From JAKFWF01 sp041745515 (lineage in GTDB: Bacteria; Pseudomonadota; Alphaproteobacteria; Rhizobiales; Hyphomicrobiaceae), in the NCBI GenBank assembly GCA_041745515.1, contig JBGTIU010000202.1, positions 5,854 to 69,853 of the forward strand: DNA of 64,000 nt, given 5' to 3'. Position numbers and translations under genes: made by a program. Below are positions 18,952 to 27,185 of this stretch, one piece after another. Position 1 is the stretch's first letter, and each line of letters begins with the position of its first letter. Below the pieces are notes generated by a model that worked only from the letters and a program-made list of their open reading frames with translations, did not search any database and was not told where the DNA came from.

Positions 18952-21273
18952 CTATTCGAACACGCGCTCCACTTTGCTGACAACTGGCTTGGCACGAATG
19001 CCTGCGACGATGCCGTTCAGGTGTTCGAGATCCCAAACTTCTATTCTGATCAGCATTTCAGTGAAGTCCGTTGCCCGTCGCACCATCTGCAGATTGTCGA
19101 TGTTGCCATCTGTTTCACCGATCACCTGGGCTATTTGCGCGAGCGTGCCCGGCTCATTCAGCACCGTTACCTTGATCTTGGCGGGGAATCGCTCCGGGCG
19201 TTCGGGGTTGATATCCCATGTCACATCGACCCAACGCTCGTGCTCGAAATCTTTGAGCTTTGGCGAGTGAATCTGAAACACTCGGATGCCGTCGCCAGGC
19301 GTGAGCACGCCGACGATCCGGTCCCCTGGTACGGCGCCGCCCTCCTCGAAACTCACCGGCAGGTCGTTTTTCAAGCCGCGAATCGGCACGGTCCTGTCGA
19401 ACCCCTCGGCTTCCAACGCGGGCTCCTTGTCCTTAGTCGAGGCGGCAGCGCTTGCCGGTACACGGAACTTCAGGCTCATTACCTTAGCGAGATTGAACCA
19501 TCCCTCCTGGCCATGACCGTGGTCGTGTCGCGTTTTCACGCGTAATGATGCCGGCTGGCCGGAGGGAACATCGGTCGCATCTGGAGCAATCGCGCGAAGC
19601 ACATCGGTTGTCGTAAGTTCATTGCGCCCGACACTCGCCAGTGTATCCTCGACGCTCTTTTGGCCAAAGCGAGGCAGTATGCGCTTGATCTTGTCGTCGC
19701 CGTAGATAACGCCAGCCTTTTCGAAACGCGACATCAGCAGTTGCCGGCCGAGCTCTGAGTATTGCTTGCGCTGTGCATCGCGTGCGGCGCGACGGATTGC
19801 AGAGCGCGCTCGACCCGTGACCACCAATCGCGCCCAGGCAGCAGGGGGGGTCTGACTGCGGGCCGTCAGGACCTGCACCTCGTCGCCATTGCGCAACACC
19901 GTCGAGAGAGGATGTTGGCGGCCATTAATCAATGCGCCGACCGTCGCGTTGCCGACGTCGGTGTGCACTGCATAGGCGAAGTCGATCGGCGTCGCGCCTC
20001 GTGGCAGCGCAATCAGCAGCCCCTTGGGCGTGAAGCAGAACACCTGGTCCTGAAACAACTCTAGCTTGGTGTGCTCAAGAAAATCTTCGGGATTTGAGCC
20101 CTCCAGAAGTGTTCCGACAACGCGCCGCAGCAACATGTACGGCCCGCTGTCCTTGTCATAGACGTCAGTCGAGGAGCGGAAATCCGATCCTGCACCATTA
20201 AGCCCCGCGGTGCCGGGTGGCGCTTTGCCGTCCCTGCCGCCAATATCTTTGTAGATTGCGTGCGCAGCGACACCGTAATCGGCGATGCGGTGCATGACCT
20301 GTGTGCGTATCTGTAGCTCGACGCGTTGATGGCCAGGCCCGACGATCGTGGTGTGGATCGATTGGTAGCCGTTCTGTTTTGGCGTCGAAATATAGTCTTT
20401 GAACCGGCCGGGAACCGTGCTCCAGGAAGTGTGGACGATCCCCAGCACCTTGTAGCAGTCGGCCAGGTCGGTGACCGTGACGCGGAAGGCAAAGATGTCG
20501 GAGAGTTGTTCCAGCGAAATCTGCTTGTTCTGCATCTTGCGCCAGATCGCATAGGGCTTCTTTTCCCGTCCGGCAATCTCTGCGGCTACCGCGCCGGCCG
20601 AAAGCTTGTCACCTAAAGCCTTGTTGATATCCGCTACCAACCTGCTGTTTTTCGCGCGCAGTGCAGCAAGGCGCTCAGTCACGGCTTTGTACGCGTCTGC
20701 GTGCAACCAACGGAAAGACAGATCCTCGAGCTCTTCCCGCAGTGTCTGCATCCCCATGCGCCCGGCCAGAGGAGCATAGATGTCGAGTGTCTCCTCGGAG
20801 TTGCGCTTGCGGCTTTCGGGAATATTGTGTTCCAGCGTGCGCATATTGTGCAAACGATCGGCGAGCTTGACGAGCAGGACGCGAATATCGGTTGAGATGG
20901 CGATCAGCAGCTTGCGAAAATTCTCAGCCTGCTCGGCTTTCTTCGATACGAGATCAAGGCGCCTGATTTTGGTCAGGCCGTCCACCAAGGCACCAATCTC
21001 CGAGCCGAAAAGCTGATCGATTTCGGCTCGAGTAGCGTCGGTATCCTCGATCACGTCGTGCAGCAGGGCAGTGGCGACGGTGGCGTCATCGAGCTTCAGC
21101 TCGGTCAGGATTGCAGCCACTTCGAGCGGATGGGAAAAATAGGGATCGCCCGAAGCCCGCTTCTGATGCCTATGCGCCTTCATCGCGTAGACGTAAGCGC
21201 GATTCAGAAGCGCCTCACTCGCCTTCGGGTCGTATTTGAGCACGCGCTCGACGAGCTCGTACTGGCGCATCAT
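18952..21273 (-). CDS. rsh: Bifunctional (p)ppGpp synthetase/hydrolase (Rel/Spo homolog)
   Basis: A 773-residue stringent-response enzyme. The N-terminal HD hydrolase is intact (His48, HD at 72-73, ED at 76-77 in LLHDVIEDT). The synthetase follows with RFKDYISTPKQNGYQSIHTT, then a TGS domain (VFCFTPKGLLIALPRGATPIDFAY) and a C-terminal ACT domain (VTVLNEPGTLAQIAQVIGE). Alphaproteobacteria usually have this single long Rsh that both makes and degrades ppGpp. rpoZ lies upstream in the same direction, about 180 bp away, the common arrangement. Two ATGs in tandem open the gene. Confidence 0.96.
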   Translation of the reverse strand: MMRQYELVERVLKYDPKASEALLNRAYVYAMKAHRHQKRASGDPYFSHPLEVAAILTELKLDDATVATALLHDVIEDTDATRAEIDQLFGSEIGALVDGLTKIRRLDLVSKKAEQAENFRKLLIAISTDIRVLLVKLADRLHNMRTLEHNIPESRKRNSEETLDIYAPLAGRMGMQTLREELEDLSFRWLHADAYKAVTERLAALRAKNSRLVADINKALGDKLSAGAVAAEIAGREKKPYAIWRKMQNKQISLEQLSDIFAFRVTVTDLADCYKVLGIVHTSWSTVPGRFKDYISTPKQNGYQSIHTTIVGPGHQRVELQIRTQVMHRIADYGVAAHAIYKDIGGRDGKAPPGTAGLNGAGSDFRSSTDVYDKDSGPYMLLRRVVGTLLEGSNPEDFLEHTKLELFQDQVFCFTPKGLLIALPRGATPIDFAYAVHTDVGNATVGALINGRQHPLSTVLRNGDEVQVLTARSQTPPAAWARLVVTGRARSAIRRAARDAQRKQYSELGRQLLMSRFEKAGVIYGDDKIKRILPRFGQKSVEDTLASVGRNELTTTDVLRAIAPDATDVPSGQPASLRVKTRHDHGHGQEGWFNLAKVMSLKFRVPASAAASTKDKEPALEAEGFDRTVPIRGLKNDLPVSFEEGGAVPGDRIVGVLTPGDGIRVFQIHSPKLKDFEHERWVDVTWDINPERPERFPAKIKVTVLNEPGTLAQIAQVIGETDGNIDNLQMVRRATDFTEMLIRIEVWDLEHLNGIVAGIRAKPVVSKVERVFE

Positions 21274-21452
21274 GGAGTAGCGTCCCCTCCGACTCTTTCA
21301 CATTCGGCGCGCCACGTTCTGAAGCGCGATCGCTGCAGATTCGACCGAATCCAAATGAAAACCGAGCCGAAAATCGATGAATCTGGCGCTTGCCGGCTGG
21401 GTTTTCTTTCCTCAACACAACTGGCTTGCGAGCCCACTGGCAGAATGCAGGT

Positions 21453-21881
21453 TCAAAGCCCGCCGCGTCCGCCACCATTGCCGCCGAGCTGCGCCGAAGG
21501 TTCAGTCGGTGTCAGGCTCTCCATGCCACGGAGCAGCTGTTCTTCGGTCATCATATCGACTGAACTGTCGGCGGATTGCTCGTCGCGTCCCAGCAGAGGC
21601 CCCCGTCGGTCGGCCGTCAGCAAGGGAGCTGCCTCAGCTTCGGGCTCGTCCACCTCCACATTCTTTTGGATTGAATGGATAAGCCCCTCCAGCAAATCGT
21701 CCGGCGGGATCGTCCGATCTGCAATTTCGCGCAAAGCAACGACAGGGTTTTTGTCGTTCTCCTGCTCAACCGTCATCGGGCTGCCATTCGTGATTGCCCG
21801 CGCGCGGTGGGCCGCCAGCAAGACCAACTCGAACCGGTTCGGCACCTTATCGACACAATCTTCGACAGTTACGCGGGCCAT
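21453..21881 (-). CDS. rpoZ: RNA polymerase omega subunit
   Basis: A 142-residue protein starting MARVTVEDCVDKVPNRFELV, the near-invariant start of alphaproteobacterial omega, with RARAITNGSP and KNPVVALREIA following. Omega helps fold and stabilise beta-prime in RNA polymerase and supports ppGpp binding, which fits its position before rsh. The acidic C-terminal region ends in a Gly-rich GGNGGGRGGL tail that I do not recall in relatives. AAGGA lies ~7 nt before the ATG. Confidence 0.95.
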   Translation of the reverse strand: MARVTVEDCVDKVPNRFELVLLAAHRARAITNGSPMTVEQENDKNPVVALREIADRTIPPDDLLEGLIHSIQKNVEVDEPEAEAAPLLTADRRGPLLGRDEQSADSSVDMMTEEQLLRGMESLTPTEPSAQLGGNGGGRGGL

Positions 21882-21933
21882 GGCCTATCCTTGTGATTGG
21901 GCTGTTTGCAAGCCGCAGGCATCGGCGGAACTG

Positions 21934-22518
21934 CTACGTTCTCCGATGCGCATCGATCACCCTTGAATTGCATGAAAGATCGTCAGAATCAACTGCGCGA
22001 ATGCCGCCGCGGGAAATCAGCATCGATTTGAGCGACCGGCGCAGCACGGGATGCGTCCAGTGCGGCAAAACGTCCAGCAACGGAACAAGCACAAAAAGAC
22101 GCCGGTGAGCTTCCGGATGGGGCAAGCTAAGTCGACCGCGCTGCCGATTTGTGCGCGCTGTATTCGATGCGGCACACCATCCCAATGTCCAGCCGCTGAA
22201 GTCGACAATATCGATATCCAGCGCTCGTGGACCCCCGAGCGTGCCGCGTGTCCGGCCTGCGCGCCCTTCTATTCGCTTGCAGATGCGCAAGAGCTGTACA
22301 GGCGGCACCGAAACCGACGCCAGAATTACCATATTGACAAACCGTGCTTGCCGCGACACTCCTACGGGTGGAGTGTCGTAAATATGAGACACTTTGATGG
22401 GGCGCACGCCTGCATCTTCCAATTCGACTAATGTGCGCTTCAGCGTTGCTGAAGGTTCCCCCCACCAGCTGCGTTGATTGGCCCCCAGGCTAAGAATGGC
22501 CCTATTTCTGCCTAGCAT
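21934..22518 (-). CDS. folK: 2-amino-4-hydroxy-6-hydroxymethyldihydropteridine pyrophosphokinase
   Basis: A 194-residue HPPK that transfers pyrophosphate from ATP to the pterin alcohol in folate synthesis. Motifs are ILSLGANQ at the start, SHIYDTPPVGVSRQARFVN, GPRALDIDIVDF (metal-binding DxD) and LPHPEAHRRLFVLVPLLDV. The open frame extends 50 codons further upstream, but similarity begins at MLGRNRAILSLGAN, so the ATG at 22518 is used. It precedes rpoZ by ~50 bp in the same direction. Normally folB and folP are partners; neither is here. The C-terminal ~40 residues look less conserved. Confidence 0.92.
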   Translation of the reverse strand: MLGRNRAILSLGANQRSWWGEPSATLKRTLVELEDAGVRPIKVSHIYDTPPVGVSRQARFVNMVILASVSVPPVQLLRICKRIEGRAGRTRGTLGGPRALDIDIVDFSGWTLGWCAASNTARTNRQRGRLSLPHPEAHRRLFVLVPLLDVLPHWTHPVLRRSLKSMLISRGGIRAVDSDDLSCNSRVIDAHRRT

Positions 22519-22709
22519 ACATTGTCCATGCGCTGGTGCTGTATTCGTTGCGCATTCGAGTGGTAAGGAATAATTGACCCGCCTTCCCGTTGTATGGAAG
22601 TTGAACATGTAATTCATGGCACGACAAGCCGAATTGTAATGCGGCTCAAATATCACCGACGAATGCATTATGGCTTCGGCGGAATGGGGAAAGCTACAAA
22701 GGACCGAAA

Positions 22710-23399
22710 ATGCATTTTTATCAAAATGAACGTTCGGCGCTTTTTATTGACGGCGCTAACCTCTACGCCACCGCCAAGGCGCTGCAGTTTGACATCGATT
22801 ATAAGCGCCTGTTGAACCTCTTTCGGCAAAAAGGGCAACTTGTCAGGGCGCTATATTACACCGCTCTAATAGAGGATCAGGAATATTCATCTATTCGACC
22901 ACTTGTAGATTGGCTGGATTATAATGGATACTCGATGGTTACGAAGCCCACAAAGGAATTTACAGATTCCATGGGTCGACGAAAAATAAAAGGTAATATG
23001 GATATTGAGCTTGCGGTAGATGCAATGCGCCTTGCTGATAACCTTGACCATATTATTCTTTTCTCTGGCGACGGTGATTTTAAATCATTGGTTGCGGCAT
23101 TGCAGCAGAAGGGAAAACGGGTCAGCGTTGTTTCCACGCTGCAAACTCAACCTCCAATGGTTGCTGATGATCTGCGGCGGCAGGCGGATCAATTTATCGA
23201 CTTAGCTGATTTGGAGCCGATGATCAGCCGTGATCAGGGCGCATCGCGCCCCGCCGCTACAGCTGCGCGACCGTCTGACCGGCCCGAGCGGTCGGTCGAG
23301 CGAGCATATGTCGGGCGCAGGGAACCCGGTGCGCGTGCTGCTGTCGAGCCTGCCGATTATGAAAATGACGCGCCCGCGACCACCGGCAGGGGCGGCTAA
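22710..23399 (+). CDS. NYN-domain protein (LabA/DUF88 family), probable RNase
   Basis: A 229-residue protein with a PIN-like NYN nuclease domain over residues 8-170. Acidic metal-binding positions are seen in LFIDGANLY (Asp14), KGNMDIELAVDAM and LFSGDGDFKSLV. The C-terminal ~55 residues are Ala/Arg/Pro-rich and probably disordered. Family members are predicted metal-dependent RNases; most are untested. AAGGA lies ~6 nt before the ATG. The first ~500 bp are clearly more AT-rich than the neighbouring genes, although the gene's place beside folK is common in the order. It is divergent from folK across ~190 bp. Confidence 0.92.
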   Translation: MHFYQNERSALFIDGANLYATAKALQFDIDYKRLLNLFRQKGQLVRALYYTALIEDQEYSSIRPLVDWLDYNGYSMVTKPTKEFTDSMGRRKIKGNMDIELAVDAMRLADNLDHIILFSGDGDFKSLVAALQQKGKRVSVVSTLQTQPPMVADDLRRQADQFIDLADLEPMISRDQGASRPAATAARPSDRPERSVERAYVGRREPGARAAVEPADYENDAPATTGRGG

Positions 23400-23411
23400 C
23401 CGCCAGCGCAA

Positions 23412-24068
23412 GTGGGATCCGGGCCTGAACCGCCGCACGATTGCATTCTATGCCCGAGATTGGCGGCGTTCCTGGGGCTGCAGCGCTGTGTCAAACCCAC
23501 GTGGCACAACGCCCCTGTGAAATCGTTCGGCTCAGACACCGCGGAGCTGCTCATTGTCGGCCTCGCCCCTGGCATGAAGGGCGCAAACAGAACCGGGCGA
23601 CCGTTCACCGGCGACTACGCCGGCGAGCTCCTTTACGGCACAATGCTGGAGTTCGGCTTGGCCAAGGGCGTGTTTCGGGCAAGGCCTGACGATGGGCTCA
23701 CTCTATCGCGCTCGATGATCACCAACGCGGTGCGCTGCGTGCCACCTGAGAACAAGCCGAGCCCTGCTGAAATCGCCACCTGCCGGACGTTCCTCGTACA
23801 ACGCATTGCAAGCCTGCCGCGGCTGCGGGTAATTCTGGCGCTGGGGCGGATCGCACATGACACGACGCTCAAGGCTCTTCAATGCGGAAAAGCGGCGCAC
23901 CCTTTCTCGCATGGTGCGCGCCACCGCTTAAAGCGGTCATCTGATTCTGGATTGATACTGCACGACAGTTATCATTGCTCGCGCTATAATACCAATACAG
24001 GACGACTTACGACACCAATGTTTCACGCCGTATTTCGAGAAATTATCAACGACCTCAACGCGCCTTAA
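23412..24068 (+). CDS. Uracil-DNA glycosylase, family 5-like (iron-sulfur)
   Basis: A 218-residue DNA repair glycosylase. Motif 1 is GLAPGMKGANRTGRPFTGDYAG, and motif 2 at the C-terminus is HDSYHCSRYNTNTGRLT (usually HPS in this position). Four Cys (11, 14, 109 and 124) match the [4Fe-4S] ligands of family 4/5 enzymes. It removes uracil, and in family 5 also other deaminated bases, from DNA. It starts with GTG 12 nt after the NYN gene, without a clear ribosome-binding site, so coupled translation is likely. The change of Pro to Asp in motif 2 is worth noting. Confidence 0.88.
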   Translation: MGSGPEPPHDCILCPRLAAFLGLQRCVKPTWHNAPVKSFGSDTAELLIVGLAPGMKGANRTGRPFTGDYAGELLYGTMLEFGLAKGVFRARPDDGLTLSRSMITNAVRCVPPENKPSPAEIATCRTFLVQRIASLPRLRVILALGRIAHDTTLKALQCGKAAHPFSHGARHRLKRSSDSGLILHDSYHCSRYNTNTGRLTTPMFHAVFREIINDLNAP

Positions 24069-24483
24069 GCCGCGCTTCATCAGCATAACCGGCCTTCGCG
24101 GCACACCATGCCAAAGCCTCGCGCGGACGCGTGTCCGGCCGGGCAATTGGATAAAACACCCGGTCAATTTTTCCCTTGCTCAAAATAATTGTCAGCCTGC
24201 ATAAATTACGCATCCCGCCGGCTTTGAAGCGGGCAACCGCAAAGCGCCTGACAATGCGAAGTGCGGTCGCTGACCAGCAGATATGCTGTTTCAATCGAAC
24301 AGCCGGTTCGCGGTGATGATCGGTGGTTTGGCTTGACAGCCATAAACGGCCATGCCGGGGAGGCTCGAGAAATTCACAGTCGAACCTGCGGTGGTCGACA
24401 ATGCAACACTTGGAACCGGACGCTTTCGTCAAGTGCCGGGCGGCGCCCGCGTCCATGGGGGCGGGCCACGGCCATCTGGTCAT
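24055..24483 (-). pseudogene. Decayed tandem copy of the peroxiredoxin gene
   Basis: Downstream of the intact peroxiredoxin, and overlapping its stop by ATGA, the same strand encodes recognisable pieces of the same protein in different frames. PAPMDAGAARHLTK matches PAPVDDGAARHMTG of the intact copy. A shifted frame then gives PSVALSTTAGSTVNFSSLPGM, matching PDVALPATDGRNVSLAQLLGL. The first frame again gives LTIILSKGKIDRVFYPIA and REALAWCAAKAG, matching the C-terminus. The part with the catalytic Cys pair is missing. At least two frameshifts and a deletion make it non-functional as a peroxidase. Confidence 0.8.
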
Positions 24484-25073
24484 GTAATGGCTCGACGGTT
24501 GGCCTGCAGCCATGCCAGCGCATCGCCGGCGTTCCGGTCGGGCGGAAAAACTGGATAGAGCGTATGTGCGACGACGCCATCGTCGATGATCAGGGCCAGC
24601 CGCTTGATGAGCGTGAGGCCCGCCACTTGCATGGTCGGCAAACGCACGGCGGTGGTGAGCGCCAAAGCCTCGTCCGACAACAGCGGAAACGGCAGATGCA
24701 GCCGCCCTGCTGCCTCCTGCTGATAGGCGGTGTCCTGGGTCGATAGCCCGAACACGTAGGCCGCGCCGGCAGCTTTCAACTCACCATGAAGATCGCGAAA
24801 GGCACAGCTTTGCGGCGTGCAACCGCGCGCTCCAGGGATCATATCCCAGTCGTCGACGAGGCTGACGTTGCCGGGCTGGCCGGTGCGCGGATAGGCGAAC
24901 ACGATCGTCAGGCCAAGCAACTGTGCCAGCGAAACATTTCGGCCGTCGGTGGCGGGCAGCGCCACGTCCGGCAGCGTCATGCCGGTCATGTGCCGGGCCG
25001 CGCCGTCATCGACCGGCGCCGGGATCGTCGACCAGTCGACGTGAAGGAGATTTGGATTTGCTGCGTTGACCAC
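24480..25073 (-). CDS. Peroxiredoxin, PrxQ/BCP-like (AhpC/TSA superfamily)
   Basis: A 197-residue thiol peroxidase. CTPQSC (Cys85 and Cys90) gives a peroxidatic Cys with a resolving Cys five residues on, as in PrxQ/BCP. The preceding IVFAYPRTG and the following FPLLSDEALALTTAVRLPTM are typical of the fold. It reduces peroxides using thioredoxin or a similar donor. It starts with GTG 4 nt after the SDR stop, so both are one transcript. A decayed second copy follows. Confidence 0.9.
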   Translation of the reverse strand: MVNAANPNLLHVDWSTIPAPVDDGAARHMTGMTLPDVALPATDGRNVSLAQLLGLTIVFAYPRTGQPGNVSLVDDWDMIPGARGCTPQSCAFRDLHGELKAAGAAYVFGLSTQDTAYQQEAAGRLHLPFPLLSDEALALTTAVRLPTMQVAGLTLIKRLALIIDDGVVAHTLYPVFPPDRNAGDALAWLQANRRAIT

Positions 25074-25077
25074 GTTG

Positions 25078-25779
25078 CTAAACCCCCTTGGTCAATCCGC
25101 CGTCGACGCGGATGTTTTGGCCGATCACGTAGGACGCCGCGTCTGATAGCAGGAACGCGACGACGTTGGCGATCTCCGCTGTCGTCGCGTAGCGCCCAGC
25201 CGGGATGCGCGCGCGGCGGTCGGCTTTCTCGGGCAGGCTGTCGACGAAGCCCGGCAGCACGGCGTTCATGCGGATGCCGTCCTTGGCATAAGTGTCGGCA
25301 TAGAGTTTGACGAACGCGCCGAGCGCCGCCCGCAGCGTTGTCATCGGGAAATCAGCCTCCGGTTCATAGGCCGCGTAGGACGAAAGCGCCACGATCGAAC
25401 CGCTCCTCCGCGCCTGCATGATTGGCGTGACGAGGCGCGCCGCTCGGACCACCGACAGCATCGTCATGTCGAGTCCGGCGTGCCAATCGGCGTCGGTCAA
25501 CGACAGCAGCGGGCCCTTCGGTGGGTGACCGGCATTGAGTACGGCAGCGTCGAGCCGGCCGAATTTTCGCGTGGTCTCATCGACGAGGCGTTGCAGATCA
25601 GCCGGTTCTGTGACACTGCCGCGCACGGCAATGCCGCCGAGTTCGCTGGCCAGCTTGACGACACCTTCACCGGGCGATAGCAATCCCAGCTTATAGCCAT
25701 CCGCCGCGAGCTTGCGGGCAATGCCCGCCCCGATGCCGCGCCCCGCGGCGGTTACGATTGCAACCTTTGTCATCGACAC
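25078..25779 (-). CDS. SDR-family protein with altered catalytic residues
   Basis: A 233-residue Rossmann protein of the short-chain dehydrogenase/reductase family. TAAGRGIG (10-17) binds NAD(P), VLNAGHP is the NAG motif, and the C-terminus GQNIRVDGGLTKGV is typical. The catalytic Ser (133) is present, but the positions of the YxxxK pair hold Met146 and Arg150, at exactly the expected spacing. Classical SDR chemistry is therefore doubtful. GAGGAG lies ~9 nt before the ATG. It is the first gene of a unit with the peroxiredoxin. Substrate unknown. Confidence 0.88.
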   Translation of the reverse strand: MSMTKVAIVTAAGRGIGAGIARKLAADGYKLGLLSPGEGVVKLASELGGIAVRGSVTEPADLQRLVDETTRKFGRLDAAVLNAGHPPKGPLLSLTDADWHAGLDMTMLSVVRAARLVTPIMQARRSGSIVALSSYAAYEPEADFPMTTLRAALGAFVKLYADTYAKDGIRMNAVLPGFVDSLPEKADRRARIPAGRYATTAEIANVVAFLLSDAASYVIGQNIRVDGGLTKGV

Positions 25780-25804
25780 ACACTCCTCAATCGACGAACC
25801 ACGC

Positions 25805-26551
25805 TCAGCTTTTTACCCGCAGATGATAGCGGCCGTGCGCTCGATAGCCGAGATGCTTGTAGAGTGCCTGCGCCGGCGCATTGTTCTCGAGGGCCTGCAA
25901 CGCCGCGAGCCGGCAGCCATGACCGGCGCCCCAAGCCTCCAACCCTGACATCACCCGGGACGCGGCGCCGGTGCCTCGCGCCTCGGCCAGCGTTGCAACA
26001 CATTCGGCGATGACGATGCCCTCGTGCGCGACGGCAAGAGCGGTTGCGATCACGCGGCCATCGCGTTGAACGGCACAGAACGCGCTTGGCCGTGGAATTC
26101 GCGCCAGGATCTGCGGCGCTACTCGCTTGCGCTCCGGCGTGATCACGCTCGAGTAGCACGCAAACCAATCGGCAACCGCCGTGTCGAAGTAGACGACATC
26201 AGGTGGTTGCGATGCGGCTCGATCGATCGATTTGGCAAGCGTCAGGCAGGGATCACTGATCGTATATCCTCGATCCTCCAGCTGACGGTCGAGCCCGATC
26301 GGCGCACTGACATCAGACACCTGAAACATCGGCTTCGCGCCGCGCGCCGCATAGCGCCGCTCCGCCTCGTCGATCGCGGCTTCGACATCAGCGCCTCCGA
26401 ACTGCAATGCCGAGACCGAATTAGCCCGTTGCGACCCGCCGTCCGAATAACGCCAAAGCCAACCTTCGAGATCGGCCGTCTCCAACGCTGGCCAAGCGTT
26501 TACACCGGCCCGCTCGATCCTCATGAGCAGTGTAGAGCCCAAGTCCATCAC
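25805..26551 (-). CDS. GNAT-family N-acetyltransferase
   Basis: A 248-residue protein whose C-terminal half is a GNAT domain: GIVIAECVATLAEARGTGAASRVM (acetyl-CoA pyrophosphate loop, RGTGAA) and ALENNAPAQALYKHLGY. The N-terminal half looks like a second, degenerate acetyltransferase fold, as in other double-GNAT proteins. Substrate is unknown. The start is uncertain: two ATGs open the frame at 26551, while one at 26524 (MRIERAGVNAWP) is closer to the conserved region. It precedes the SDR-peroxiredoxin pair by ~25 bp and may be cotranscribed with it. Confidence 0.82.
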   Translation of the reverse strand: MMDLGSTLLMRIERAGVNAWPALETADLEGWLWRYSDGGSQRANSVSALQFGGADVEAAIDEAERRYAARGAKPMFQVSDVSAPIGLDRQLEDRGYTISDPCLTLAKSIDRAASQPPDVVYFDTAVADWFACYSSVITPERKRVAPQILARIPRPSAFCAVQRDGRVIATALAVAHEGIVIAECVATLAEARGTGAASRVMSGLEAWGAGHGCRLAALQALENNAPAQALYKHLGYRAHGRYHLRVKS

Positions 26552-26580
26552 CCGTCGTCAATAGTCGAAATGCGATGCCC

Positions 26581-26669
26581 GTAGGTTGGATCAAGCTTTT
26601 CGCGCGACCCAACAGGGCTGGCACCGCTCGTGGAAGTTGGGTCGCGCAAGGGGGCTTGACCCAACCTAC
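26581..26669. repeat. Large intergenic palindromic repeat
   Basis: Arms 26581-26613 (starting GTAGGTTGGATCAAGC, ending GCGCGACCCAAC) and 26636-26669 (starting GTTGGGTCGCGC, ending GACCCAACCTAC) are inverted copies over ~33 bp with a few mismatches, around a 22-nt loop. The repeated GTAGGTTGG/GACCCAAC theme is familiar from dispersed intergenic palindromes in alphaproteobacterial genomes. It sits between the smpB stop and the GNAT start, both on the minus strand, and could end the smpB transcript or stabilise its 3' end. No second copy is seen in this window. Confidence 0.85.
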
Positions 26670-26708
26670 GTTCTACGTTCGAGCCCCCGAGAATTGAAAT
26701 GCCCGCAA

Positions 26709-27185
26709 TCACCCCTTGTCCCGCATGATGCGCGCTTTCTCGCGGTTCCAATCGCGCTTCTTCTCGGTCTCGCGCTTGTCGTGCAGCTTCTTGCCCTGGG
26801 CGAGCCCGAGCTTGAGCTTCGCCCGCCCACGCTCGTTGAAATAGAGCTCAAGCGGTACGATCGTCATCCCCTGTCGCTCGGTCGCGATCTTGAGCTTGTG
26901 GATTTCGCGTTTGTGCATCAGGAGCTTGCGCGGACGTCGCGGCGCATGATTGTAGAACGGCCCGGCCAGCTGGTACTCGGGAATATAAGCGTTGAGCAGC
27001 ATCAGCCCCTCGGGCTCGACCGAGGCGTAGCTCTCCGCGATGGTGGAATGGCCCCTGCGCAGTGACTTCACTTCCGTGCCGGTCAGCATGATGCCGGCCT
27101 CGTACACGTCGGTTACGAAGTATTCGAAGCGCGCCTTTCGGTTTTCGGCAACAGTCTTGCGACCGTCGTCCTTTTTGGCGGCCAT
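26709..27185 (-). CDS. smpB: SsrA-binding protein SmpB
   Basis: A 158-residue tmRNA partner required for rescue of stalled ribosomes. It starts VAENRKARFEYFVTD, continues EAGIMLTGTEVKSLRRG and ends with the basic tail KKRDWNREKARIMRDKG, all diagnostic. Length is normal. Its ATG shares one base with the dapA stop (TAATG), so the two genes are translationally coupled, an arrangement common in the order. No tmRNA gene (ssrA) is visible in the window. Confidence 0.97.
   Translation of the reverse strand: MAAKKDDGRKTVAENRKARFEYFVTDVYEAGIMLTGTEVKSLRRGHSTIAESYASVEPEGLMLLNAYIPEYQLAGPFYNHAPRRPRKLLMHKREIHKLKIATERQGMTIVPLELYFNERGRAKLKLGLAQGKKLHDKRETEKKRDWNREKARIMRDKG

Noticed and set aside
21447..21474. 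A tRNA-Ser-like 3' end: T-arm GCAGG-TTCAAAG-CCCGC followed by CGCGTCC-G-CCA
   Set aside because: The T-stem has an A-C mismatch, no matching 5' acceptor strand GGACGCG or anticodon arm exists in the preceding 170 bp, and it lies in the 3' end of rpoZ. It could be an old integration scar but cannot be supported.
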